This document shows, in pieces, positions 1-7,007 of a stretch of 38,411 nt of DNA. Each line of letters starts with the position of its first letter. Position 1 is the first letter of the stretch. The translations under genes and the position numbers were made by a program. Where the stretch lies: assembly GCA_009841435.1 (NCBI GenBank), contig VXLW01000118.1:1-38411 (forward strand). The letters are read 5' to 3'. The notes under the pieces are model-generated. The model was not told the origin of the DNA, searched no databases, and was given only the letters and a program-made list of their open reading frames with translations. The stretch comes from Dehalococcoidia bacterium (GTDB lineage Bacteria; Chloroflexota; Dehalococcoidia; Tepidiformales; Tepidiformaceae).

Positions 1-26
1 CCCCCCCCCACGCCCTCTGTTTTTTT

Positions 27-88
27 CAACCTACAGAGGGAATTCGAGATTTCCAGATGTCTCGTGGGGTGGGAGAAGTGTATAAGAG
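27..88 (+). other. Sequencing-adapter remnant (P7 + 8-base index + Nextera read 2)
   Basis: This is not genomic DNA. Bases 59-88 match the first 30 bases of the Nextera read-2 adapter at 27 of 30 positions. The 8 bases before it (51-58) sit where an i7 index belongs. Bases 27-50 match the 24-base Illumina P7 sequence at 17 of 24 positions, with the last six (CGAGAT) exact. The order P7, index, adapter, insert is the order in a real library molecule. The C-run and T-run at 1-26 are probably also artefact. The mismatches suggest a poorly polished contig end. Confidence 0.93.
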
Positions 89-92
89 TCTT

Positions 93-1274
93 CCCACGCC
101 CACCCCTGCGGCGGCGCCTGCCGAGTCTGACGAGGTCGAGTGCCCCTACGCCCACCACACCGACCCCTCCGGTCAGGTCGATATCGTCCGCCTGCCCCCC
201 GACTTCTGCCGCGACTGGCCCGACCAGGACTGGTCCCGTCACACCGTGCCCTTCGGCCAGATCATCCGTGGCTGCGGCGCCCGCGACTGCATCGTCGCCC
301 TCGACACCCCCGGCGCCGTCTCCACGGACGGACCGTACGGCGTCGCCCGTTTCGCGCCCCTCGACGAAGTCGACTATGCCGGGAACCTGCCCATTGGCGT
401 CCTTCGCGTCGGGGAGGTCGTCCGTGGCTACCCCCTCCACGTCCTCACCTTCCACGAGATAGTCAACGACGTGGTCGCGGGTGTGCCCGTCGTCGCCTCC
501 TTCTGCCCGCTCTGCAACACTGTCGTCGCCTTCGACCGCCGCGTCGACGGCGAGGTGCTCGACTTCGGCGTCTCCGGCAACCTGCGCCACTCCGACCTCA
601 TCATGTGGGACCGCCAGACCGAGACCTGGTGGCAGCAGGCGACCGGTGAGGGCATCGTCGGACGCCACGCCGGCGTCTATCTGCGCGCCCTGCCCATGAG
701 CGTCCTCTCCTTCGCCGACTTCAAGCGCTCCTTCCCCGATGCCGACATCCTCACCGAGGAAACCGGCTTTAGCTTCCGCTATGGCACCAACCCCTTCCCC
801 AACTACGACACCGGCGGCCTTTCCCGCTACTTCGCCCGGCGGCCCGACTCCCGCCTCCCCGCCCTCGAACGCGTCGTGGCCGTCGCGTCTGAAGGGGACG
901 CCGTCGCCGTCCCCTTCTCGACGCTCAGCGAGCTCGCCCTCGCGACCGTCGACCTCGCAGGAACCGAGGTCGTGGTCTTCTGGGCGCCGGGAACGCTGTC
1001 CCCCCTCGACGACTTCGAGATCGCGGCCTCCCGTGACATCGGCAGCGCCGCCGCCTACCTCGCCGAGGTCGATGGCCGTGCCCTCACCTTCACGGTCGTC
1101 GCCCCCGGCCGCTTCGAGGACGAGCAGACAGGCTCGACCTGGGATGTGACGGGCCTCGCCCTCGACGGCCCCCTCGCCGGGACGCGTCTGGCGCCCTTCA
1201 ATCACGGCACGCCCTTCTGGTTCGCCTGGGCCGCCTTCAACCCCCGCGGGGACATCTGGGAGCCATCGCCCTGA
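93..1274 (+). CDS. DUF3179 domain protein, 5' end missing
   Basis: This is a DUF3179-family protein, a family of unknown function often found as secreted or lipid-anchored proteins in Chloroflexota and related bacteria. Family hallmarks are the block around GVLRVGEVVRGYPL, the Cys-pair segment SFCPLCNTVVAFDRR and the later GVSGNLRHSDLIMWDR. An ATG at 57 would give 405 residues, but its first 12 codons (MSRGVGEVYKSL) are the Nextera adapter translated; the known contaminant peptide is SRGLGDVYKRQ. Genuine sequence begins near codon 13 with a Thr/Pro/Ala-rich linker, as expected just after a signal peptide. The true start and signal sequence are therefore outside the contig. Identity of the family is solid; function is unknown. 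Confidence 0.88.
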   Translation, partial: PTPTPAAAPAESDEVECPYAHHTDPSGQVDIVRLPPDFCRDWPDQDWSRHTVPFGQIIRGCGARDCIVALDTPGAVSTDGPYGVARFAPLDEVDYAGNLPIGVLRVGEVVRGYPLHVLTFHEIVNDVVAGVPVVASFCPLCNTVVAFDRRVDGEVLDFGVSGNLRHSDLIMWDRQTETWWQQATGEGIVGRHAGVYLRALPMSVLSFADFKRSFPDADILTEETGFSFRYGTNPFPNYDTGGLSRYFARRPDSRLPALERVVAVASEGDAVAVPFSTLSELALATVDLAGTEVVVFWAPGTLSPLDDFEIAASRDIGSAAAYLAEVDGRALTFTVVAPGRFEDEQTGSTWDVTGLALDGPLAGTRLAPFNHGTPFWFAWAAFNPRGDIWEPSP

Positions 1275-1363
1275 GCCCCCGGCGCGGCGGGGGTCGCGAA
1301 CCGGTAGGCTAGGCGCGCTGTATCCGGGCGTGGGGTTCCCTGCCCACAATCCAGGAGGTCCAT

Positions 1364-2251
1364 GTGGAATTCGGCGTGAGCTACGCCCCGACGCACTACA
1401 ACGCGAGCCCCGTCGTTGTCGCCCGCGAGGCCGAGCGCCTCGGGTTCGAGTCGCTCTTCGTTCCCGAGCACTCGCACATGCCGCTCGCGACGGATTTCCC
1501 GCTCGCCCCCGAGACGCCCATGATCTACAAGAGCATGTACGACCCCTTCGTCGCGCTCGCCGCCGCCGCTGCCGTCACCGAGAACCTGAAGCTCGGCACC
1601 TCCATCGCCCTCATCCCCCAGCGCGACCCCATCCACACCGCCAAGGAAGTCGCCACCCTCGACCAGATCTCCAACGGGCGCGTCGTCCTCGGCATCGGCG
1701 CCGGCTGGAACGAGGAGGAGATGGAGGCGCACGGCACCGACCCGAAGACACGCTTCCGCCTGATGCGCGAGAAGGTGGAGGCCATCAAGACCCTCTGGAC
1801 GAACGAGGTCGCCGAGTACCACGGCCGCCACGTCGAGGTGCCGCCCACCTGGCAGTGGCCCAAGCCCGTGCAGGACCCCCACCCGCCCATCCTCATGGGC
1901 GGCGCCGGCCCCAACGTCCTCAACCGCGTCGTCAACTACTGCGAGGGATGGCTCCCCGCCGTCCATATGAACTTCACCGAAGACCTGCGCGGGCGATTCA
2001 CGCCGGTCGAGGAGTTCCCTGACGAAGTGGCGAAGCTGCAGCGCATGGCCGAGGAGCGTGGCCGCCCCCGGCCCCATGTGCAGTGCGGCTCCGAGATCTT
2101 GACCCGCATCCCCCTCGATCAGCTTGAGGAGATCGGCGTCACCCGTCTCATGGTGGGCGTCGGCGGAGGCGGTCTCGACGCCGTCGACGACGACGGCGTC
2201 CGGCCCGCCCTCGAGCAGGCCCGCGAACGCGTCGACGCCCTGACCGGCTAG
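1364..2251 (+). CDS. Luciferase-like (LLM class) F420/FMN-dependent oxidoreductase, copy A
   Basis: The 295-residue product is a bacterial-luciferase-like TIM-barrel oxidoreductase that would use reduced flavin or F420 to oxidise or reduce a small organic substrate in the cytoplasm. Recognisable blocks are the N-terminal MEFGVSYAP strand, FVPEHSHMP, LDQISNGRVVLGIGAGWN and the HPPILMGGAGP segment. The start is the GTG at 1364, with AGGAGGT at 1353-1359. The overlapping ATG at 1362 is out of frame and stops after five codons. The next gene is a close paralogue and shares the first residues MEFG, which supports this start. A TAGGCT hexamer at 1305-1310 may be its -10 box. The cofactor (FMN or F420) and substrate cannot be told from sequence. 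Confidence 0.9.
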   Translation: MEFGVSYAPTHYNASPVVVAREAERLGFESLFVPEHSHMPLATDFPLAPETPMIYKSMYDPFVALAAAAAVTENLKLGTSIALIPQRDPIHTAKEVATLDQISNGRVVLGIGAGWNEEEMEAHGTDPKTRFRLMREKVEAIKTLWTNEVAEYHGRHVEVPPTWQWPKPVQDPHPPILMGGAGPNVLNRVVNYCEGWLPAVHMNFTEDLRGRFTPVEEFPDEVAKLQRMAEERGRPRPHVQCGSEILTRIPLDQLEEIGVTRLMVGVGGGGLDAVDDDGVRPALEQARERVDALTG

Positions 2252-2293
2252 CCGCTACCCTCCACTCCGCCACCAGACACCGGGAGGTCACTC

Positions 2294-3178
2294 ATGGAAT
2301 TCGGCCTGAACTATGCCCCCATGCACTTCAACGCGAGCATCGTCAACGTCGCCCGCGAGGCCGAGCGCGTCGGGTTCGAGTGCCTCGGAGTACCCGAGCA
2401 CTCGCACATGCCCCTCGCCACGGACTTCCCCCTCGCGGCGGAGACGCCCATGGGCTACAAGAGCATGTTCGATCCCTTCGTCTCGCTGGCCGCGGCCGCC
2501 GCTGTCACGGAGAAGATCAAGGTCATCACCAGCCTCGCCCTCGTCCCCCAGCGCGACACCATCCACACCGCCAAGGAGGTCGCCACGCTCGACCAGATCT
2601 CCAACGGTCGCGTCGTGTTCGGTATTGGCGCCGGCTGGAACATCGAGGAGATGGAGGCCCACGGCGTCGACCCCTCCACTCGCTTCCGCCTCATGCGCGA
2701 GAAGGTTGAGGCGATGAAGACCCTCTGGACGAACGAGGTGGCCGAGTACCACGGGCGCCTCGTCGACATCCCCCCCACCTGGCAGTGGCCCAAGCCCGTG
2801 CAGGACCCCCACCCGCCGATCATCCTCGGCGGCGCCGGCCCAACCGTCCTCAACCGCGTCGTCAACTACTGCGACGGCTGGATGCCCGCCATCCATATGC
2901 GCTTCACCGAGGACCTGCGCGGCCGCTTCACCCCGGTCGAGGAGTTCCCCGAGGAAGCCGCGAAGCTCCAGCGGTTGGCGGAGGAGCAGGGCAAGCCCAG
3001 GCCCCAGATTCAGTGCAGCACGGCCGTCCTCTCCCGCATCCCGCTCGGGCAGCTCGAAGAGCTTGGGGTCACCCGCCTGATGATGGGCCGCGAGGACTTC
3101 CTCGGGAATCTCCAGGACGAGGACGTTCCCTCCGCCATGGAGAAGATGCGCGAGGACCTCGACAAGCTGATCGCCTAG
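2294..3178 (+). CDS. Luciferase-like F420/FMN-dependent oxidoreductase, copy B
   Basis: The 294-residue product is closely similar to the preceding gene along its whole length, including long identical runs such as KEVATLDQISNGRVV and PTWQWPKPVQDPHPPI. The two are a recent tandem duplication. Divergence is concentrated near the C terminus, where copy A has a Gly/Asp-rich tail and copy B ends REDFLGNLQDEDVPSAMEKM. The start ATG has GGAGGT at 2282-2287. A separate TACCCT hexamer (2256-2261) in the 42-base gap could give it its own promoter. Its TAG stop shares the bases CTAG with the stop of the convergent gene on the other strand. Substrate unknown. Confidence 0.9.
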   Translation: MEFGLNYAPMHFNASIVNVAREAERVGFECLGVPEHSHMPLATDFPLAAETPMGYKSMFDPFVSLAAAAAVTEKIKVITSLALVPQRDTIHTAKEVATLDQISNGRVVFGIGAGWNIEEMEAHGVDPSTRFRLMREKVEAMKTLWTNEVAEYHGRLVDIPPTWQWPKPVQDPHPPIILGGAGPTVLNRVVNYCDGWMPAIHMRFTEDLRGRFTPVEEFPEEAAKLQRLAEEQGKPRPQIQCSTAVLSRIPLGQLEELGVTRLMMGREDFLGNLQDEDVPSAMEKMREDLDKLIA

Positions 3179-3687
3179 GCCTGCGGAGCGGCGATCTCGA
3201 TGCCGCCCAGTGCCTTCGCGGTCTCCTGGCAGGTCGAGACGTAGGCGGCGGCCCCCACGCCGCCCTCCACCATCGCCTCGCCAACGGCCCGCATCATCGT
3301 GGCGAACACGCAGAAGCGCAGCCCCTCGCGCGCCTGCCACGCCCGCGACACCTCGTCGCGCTCGTGCATTTCCCGCAACTCCGAGGGCAGGTAGAGCCCC
3401 GAGCCCTGCGCCAGCCGGTGCGTTGCCAGCACGGCGTGTGCCCGCGGGTCCACGTGCGAGCTGTGCGGGAACGTCTGCGCGTTCACGATCGGGAACCGCT
3501 CGAAGGCGTCCATCATCCACGATTCCGAGTGTTCCTCCGCCACCTCCGCCGCCCGCACTGCCGCATCCGCGTCCTCCAGCTCGGTCCCCATCGCCTCCTC
3601 ATCCCCCAGCCGCTCCTCCAGGAAGCCCAGCACGCCCTCGCCGCCCGATTCCTCCAGCCGCGCCTCCAACTCCCCGAGCAGCGTCAC
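3175..3687 (-). CDS. Hypothetical protein, 170 aa
   Basis: I do not recognise this protein. It starts with GTG at 3687, 21 bases after the TAG stop of the upstream LLM gene and in the same frame as it, so it is probably co-transcribed with that gene. Only a weak GGAAG-type ribosome site is visible. The N-terminal 50 residues are acidic and helical (Glu-rich), and the middle holds a His/Pro-containing segment (FPHSSHVDPRAHAVLATHRLAQ). There is no signal peptide or membrane helix. The stop overlaps that of the convergent gene by three bases. It could be a small helper of the adjacent LLM, but that rests on position alone. Confidence 0.6.
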   Translation of the reverse strand: MTLLGELEARLEESGGEGVLGFLEERLGDEEAMGTELEDADAAVRAAEVAEEHSESWMMDAFERFPIVNAQTFPHSSHVDPRAHAVLATHRLAQGSGLYLPSELREMHERDEVSRAWQAREGLRFCVFATMMRAVGEAMVEGGVGAAAYVSTCQETAKALGGIEIAAPQA

Positions 3688-3708
3688 CGTCTCGTACCCC
3701 GCTTCCCG

Positions 3709-4641
3709 CTACAGGTCACGCGCCGGCCCGGCGACCTCGGCGGCGAGGTACTCGGGTACGTCGTCGGAGTCGAAGTCGAACTGCTGGAACTCGATCTCGT
3801 CCAGTCCCATCTCCGCCAGCCGCCCGAGCGTGTCGATGACTTTGTCCGTCGTGCCCCCCACCGTCGCTGCTGGCCCGGCTGCGGCCCCGCCCAGACCCTT
3901 GCTCGTGAGCACGGCCCCGATGTGCTGGATCGCGGCCTCGTTCGGCCCCACCAGCCCGAAGCTCATCATCGAACGCTTGATGGTGGCCGGGTCGCGCCCC
4001 ACCGCCTCGCAGTGCTGCTCCAGCACCTCGCACTTGTGGCGGTAGTCATCGAGCGGCATGGCGGGCGTGTTCCACTCGTCCGCGAACTCCGCCACCAGAC
4101 GCAGCGTCCGCCGCTCCCCGCTGCCCCCGATCAGGATCGGCGGGCGCCCCGACTCGGGCTTGGGCAGCGCGTCCGCCCCCTCGAGCCGGTAGTGCGTCCC
4201 CTCGTACGAGGCCGGCCCCTCCGTCCAGAGCGCCCGCATCACCTCGATCGCCTCGGTCAGACGGTCAAAGCGCTCCTTCGTAGGGGGAAAGTCGAGTCCG
4301 TAGGCGGCGTGCTCGCCCACGTTCCAGCCCGCGCCGATGCCCATCACGAAGCGCCCCCCGCTGAGCAGGTCGATCTGCGCCGCCATTCGCCCCAGGTTCG
4401 ATGGGTGCCGGAACGTGATCGGCGTCACCAGCGGCCCGAAGCGGATGGACTCCGTTTCCGCTGCCGCCAGCGTGAATGAGAGGTACGGGTCGAGGCTGTC
4501 CTGCTGGTGCGTGGGCAGCATGAAGAAGTGGTCCGAGCGGAACACCGTGGGGAACCCCAGCCGTTCCGCCGTTGCCAGCATGCGCCGCCAGTTCTGCCAG
4601 TTCAGGCCGTGCTGGCCCTCGACCATCAACCCGACATCCAT
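3709..4641 (-). CDS. Luciferase-like F420-dependent oxidoreductase
   Basis: This 310-residue LLM-class oxidoreductase belongs to a different subgroup from the tandem pair at 1364-3178. Family blocks are TVFRSDHFF, LLSGGRFVMGIGAGWN, PPILIGGSGERRTLRLVAEFADEWN and the LEQHCEAVGRDPATIKRS segment, which recurs almost unchanged in the LLM at 28647. The C-terminal part carries a Gly/Ala-rich insert (GLGGAAAGPAATVGG). The ATG at 4641 is preceded by GGGAGGCGG. A SnoaL-like gene lies 76 bases upstream on the same strand, suggesting a SnoaL-LLM-unknown operon. F420 is more likely than FMN by family resemblance; this is an inference. Confidence 0.9.
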   Translation of the reverse strand: MDVGLMVEGQHGLNWQNWRRMLATAERLGFPTVFRSDHFFMLPTHQQDSLDPYLSFTLAAAETESIRFGPLVTPITFRHPSNLGRMAAQIDLLSGGRFVMGIGAGWNVGEHAAYGLDFPPTKERFDRLTEAIEVMRALWTEGPASYEGTHYRLEGADALPKPESGRPPILIGGSGERRTLRLVAEFADEWNTPAMPLDDYRHKCEVLEQHCEAVGRDPATIKRSMMSFGLVGPNEAAIQHIGAVLTSKGLGGAAAGPAATVGGTTDKVIDTLGRLAEMGLDEIEFQQFDFDSDDVPEYLAAEVAGPARDL

Positions 4642-4698
4642 GCTCCGCCTCCCGCGCGCTCGTGCGGTCCTTCGTTCCTGCTGGCCATCGCCGGTTCC

Positions 4699-4713
4699 GG
4701 CTCCGCCGGAGCC
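4699..4713 (-). other. Short GC-rich hairpin between SnoaL and LLM genes
   Basis: GGCTCC and GGAGCC form a 6-base stem with a 3-base loop just downstream of the SnoaL-like stop codon. No T-run follows on the minus strand, so it is not a convincing terminator. It may stabilise the upstream message or act as a weak processing site. Confidence 0.3.
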
Positions 4714-4717
4714 TGCG

Positions 4718-5092
4718 CTAGACGACGATCTTGCGGTGCGCGAACTTCCACTCGCCGTCGACGCGCGAGAGCTGGTCCTCGTACATCGCGGTGAAGACGG
4801 TCGCGTTCCCGTCGGTGTTGATCAGGTTCAGGTACGAGCTCATCGTGGCGCTGTCGCCATCGCCGTCGATGACCAGGTTGCTCACGTGGTGCCGCACCGT
4901 CGGCATGTTCGTGTTCACACCCTGGGAGAACTGGATGAGGGCGTCCCGGCCCTGGGAGACCCCCTGCGGCGCCTCGATCGCGCCGTCCGCCGTGAAGGTG
5001 TCCGCCCACGCCTCCGCGTTGTGCGAATCCGTCGCGTGGCAGTAGCGCGCGCTCAGGTCCATGATCGCCAGTCTGTCTTCCGCTGAGAGCAT
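4718..5092 (-). CDS. SnoaL-like (NTF2 fold) protein
   Basis: The 124-residue product has the NTF2/SnoaL-like cone fold signature: an N-terminal helix pair (EDRLAIMDLSARYCHATDSHN), WADTFTADGAIE, and the strand blocks TVRHHVSNLVIDGDGDSATMSSYL and VDGEWKFAHRKIVV. Such proteins act as small isomerases, hydratases or dehydratases on ring compounds, or as binding proteins. I chose the ATG at 5092 because GGGAGAGAGG lies just upstream. An in-frame open stretch continues to 5251 but is Arg/Gly-rich with no family resemblance. It is divergent from the LLM at 5284 and upstream of the LLM at 4641, so it may handle the same substrate. Confidence 0.85.
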   Translation of the reverse strand: MLSAEDRLAIMDLSARYCHATDSHNAEAWADTFTADGAIEAPQGVSQGRDALIQFSQGVNTNMPTVRHHVSNLVIDGDGDSATMSSYLNLINTDGNATVFTAMYEDQLSRVDGEWKFAHRKIVV

Positions 5093-5179
5093 TCTTGCCT
5101 CTCTCCCATTTGCTGTTCTGGCGGGCGCAGCGCGTCTCCGGCTGCCCCACCAGGGAGCGCGATGCTCGCAGGTCACCCC

Positions 5180-5224
5180 CCGCCCGTCAATTGAACTTCC
5201 TCCGCTCCCGCCTTGCTGTAAGGT
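5180..5224. promoter_or_regulatory. Divergent promoter region, SnoaL-like / LLM
   Basis: On the minus strand TTGACG (5190-5185) is followed 17 bases later by GAGCAT, a plausible promoter for the SnoaL-like gene. On the plus strand TAAGGT at 5219-5224 resembles the -10 hexamers seen before other genes here and lies 59 bases upstream of the LLM start. The 12-mer CCGCCCGTCAAT at 5180-5191 recurs exactly at 17824-17835 in another divergent region. Confidence 0.45.
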
Positions 5225-5283
5225 TCGCCGCAGCCGCTTCGGGCCGGGCATCCGATACGGGCCGGCGGTGCGGGAGGTATCCG

Positions 5284-6207
5284 GTGGTCAACTTCGGTGT
5301 GTTCATGTTCTGCACGGCCAACACCATGCAGCCCGCGGACCTCGCAATCGCTGCCGAGGACCTCGGCTTCGAGTCCCTCTACTTCCCCGAGCACACCCAC
5401 ATCCCCATGCGCCGCTGGAATGGCGAGCCTCCGGACCGCTACGGCACCGTCACCCTCAACCGCGAGGGCATCCGCCCCTACGGCCGCCCCTCCGACTCCG
5501 ATACGTTCACCTTCGCCGAGGAGTACATCAGCCTCTACGACCCCTTCATCGCCATCGCCAACGCCGCCGCCGTCACCACAGAGCTCAACTTCGGCACGGC
5601 CATCTCGCTCATCAACCAGCATGACGTGATCACCTTCGCGCGGGAGCTCGCATCCCTCGATCGCATCTCCCAGGGACGCCTCTCGATCGGCTTCGGCGGC
5701 GGCTGGTTCCCCGACGAGATGGCCGACCACGGCATCCCCTTCGAGCATCGCTGGCAGATCGCGCGCGAGCGCATTGAGGCCATGCGCGTGCTCTGGACGA
5801 AGAAGGAGTGCGAGTACCACGGCGAGTTTGTCGACTTCGACAAGTGCTGGATGGACATGAAGCCGATGCGACGTGGCGGCCCGCCCTTCCTCCTCGGCAC
5901 GAACTCGAAGCCCGCCCACCGCCGCGTCGTCGAGTACTGCGACGGCTGGCTCGCCCCGCCGGGGACGCCCGCCATGCTCCAGGAAGGCATCGAACGCATC
6001 CGCCGCATCGCCGACGAGAAGGGCCGCTCGATGGACACCATCGACCTCAACGTGCTCGGCCCGGTCACCGACGAGAAGCACGCCGAGAGCCTCATCGAGA
6101 TGGGCTTCGACCGCCTCATCATGTGGCTTCACATCGGCACGCCCACCGACGTCATCCCCCAGCTCAAGAAGTACGCCCGCATCAAGGCAGCGTTCGAAGG
6201 GGCCTGA
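5284..6207 (+). CDS. Luciferase-like F420/FMN-dependent oxidoreductase
   Basis: This 307-residue LLM oxidoreductase shares with the 1364/2294 pair the FPEHTHIPM, LASLDRISQGRLSIGFGGGW and RRVVEYCDGWL blocks, but has an insertion of about 20 residues after the EHTHIP motif. The start is GTG at 5284, giving VVNFGVFMF, with a strong GGGAGGT at 5272-5278. The frame stays open upstream to 5095, but that part is Arg-rich, lacks a ribosome site and is not family-like. A crotonase gene follows 26 bases downstream and is probably in the same operon, linking the oxygenation step to acyl-CoA metabolism. Confidence 0.9.
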   Translation: MVNFGVFMFCTANTMQPADLAIAAEDLGFESLYFPEHTHIPMRRWNGEPPDRYGTVTLNREGIRPYGRPSDSDTFTFAEEYISLYDPFIAIANAAAVTTELNFGTAISLINQHDVITFARELASLDRISQGRLSIGFGGGWFPDEMADHGIPFEHRWQIARERIEAMRVLWTKKECEYHGEFVDFDKCWMDMKPMRRGGPPFLLGTNSKPAHRRVVEYCDGWLAPPGTPAMLQEGIERIRRIADEKGRSMDTIDLNVLGPVTDEKHAESLIEMGFDRLIMWLHIGTPTDVIPQLKKYARIKAAFEGA

Positions 6208-6233
6208 GCCCCACCTCCACCAGGAGCAGCACC

Positions 6234-7004
6234 ATGCCCATTCACGTCGACATCAAGGACCACATCGCCGTCGTGACGCTGGACAACCCCCCGGTCAACG
6301 CTCTCGCGCCCGACTGGGACGTCATGGGCATCTTCGATTCCCTCTCCGACAACCTCGATGTGCGCGTGGCCGTGCTCACGGCAACCGGCGATCGCGCCTT
6401 CTGCGCCGGCGCCGACATCAAGGCCCGCGCCAGCCGCGACCCCGACGCACCCCCGCCCCCCAGCGGGACCGGCAACCGCCGCATGCGCGAGATGCTCTAC
6501 TCGATTCAGGAGTGCGCTGTGCCCGTCATCGGCGCCATCAACGGCCCCGCTCTCGGCGGCGGCCTCGCCCTCGCCGCCTCCTGCGACTACCTCATCGCCT
6601 CGGAGAAAGCGACGTTCGGCCTCCCCGAGATCGACGTCGGACTGCTCGGCGGCGCCCGCCACTTCATGCGGCTCCTCACGAACTGGGGCCTGGTGCGCCG
6701 CCTGCACTACACCGCCGAACGCCTCAATGCGCACGAGGCGCTTGAGCTCGGCATGGTCGTGAAGGTGGTGCCTCACGACCAGCTCATGGAGGCCGCCATG
6801 GAGGACGCCCGCCTCATCGCGTCCAAGATGCCCCTCGGCATCAGGCTCGCCAAGGAGAGCCTCCACATGATCGAGAACATGGACGTGAAGAACGGCTACC
6901 GCTTCGAGCAGACCCGCACGGCCATCCTCACGAAGACCGAGGATGCCGCCGAAGCCCGCAAGGCCTTCGTCGAGCGCCGCCCGCCGGAGTTCACGGGGCG
7001 CTAG
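6234..7004 (+). CDS. Enoyl-CoA hydratase/isomerase (crotonase family)
   Basis: The 256-residue product is a crotonase-superfamily enzyme, typically hydrating enoyl-CoA in beta-oxidation. The oxyanion-hole segments are visible as AFCAGADIKA (about 56-65) and NGPALGGGLALA (about 103-114), and the acidic FGLPEIDVGLLGG block contains E132, the likely catalytic glutamate. The second glutamate of classical hydratases (near GGGLALA) is not evident, so hydratase, isomerase or another crotonase chemistry are all possible. A Pro-rich insert (DAPPPPSGTG) replaces the usual short loop. The ATG at 6234 has AGGAG at 6222-6226. It ends three bases from the convergent CoA-transferase gene. Confidence 0.9.
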   Translation: MPIHVDIKDHIAVVTLDNPPVNALAPDWDVMGIFDSLSDNLDVRVAVLTATGDRAFCAGADIKARASRDPDAPPPPSGTGNRRMREMLYSIQECAVPVIGAINGPALGGGLALAASCDYLIASEKATFGLPEIDVGLLGGARHFMRLLTNWGLVRRLHYTAERLNAHEALELGMVVKVVPHDQLMEAAMEDARLIASKMPLGIRLAKESLHMIENMDVKNGYRFEQTRTAILTKTEDAAEARKAFVERRPPEFTGR

Positions 7005-7007
7005 CCC

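Noticed and set aside
1-9. Run of nine C bases
   Set aside because: It is at the extreme contig end ahead of adapter sequence and is most likely a sequencing artefact.
13-40. Perfect 8-base inverted repeat CCCTCTGT / ACAGAGGG at the contig start, resembling a terminator or operator
   Set aside because: Half of it lies in the P7 adapter remnant (27-50) and the rest in the artefact-like C/T runs, so it is not genomic.
2288-3520. Long minus-strand open frame across the second LLM
   Set aside because: It mirrors the LLM coding strand and has no family resemblance; the adjacent 170-residue minus-strand gene is a better reading of the 3' part.
5093-5251. N-terminal extension of the SnoaL-like protein
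   Set aside because: Arg/Gly/Pro-rich, no family match and no ribosome site, while a good site precedes the ATG at 5092; the region also holds the divergent promoter.
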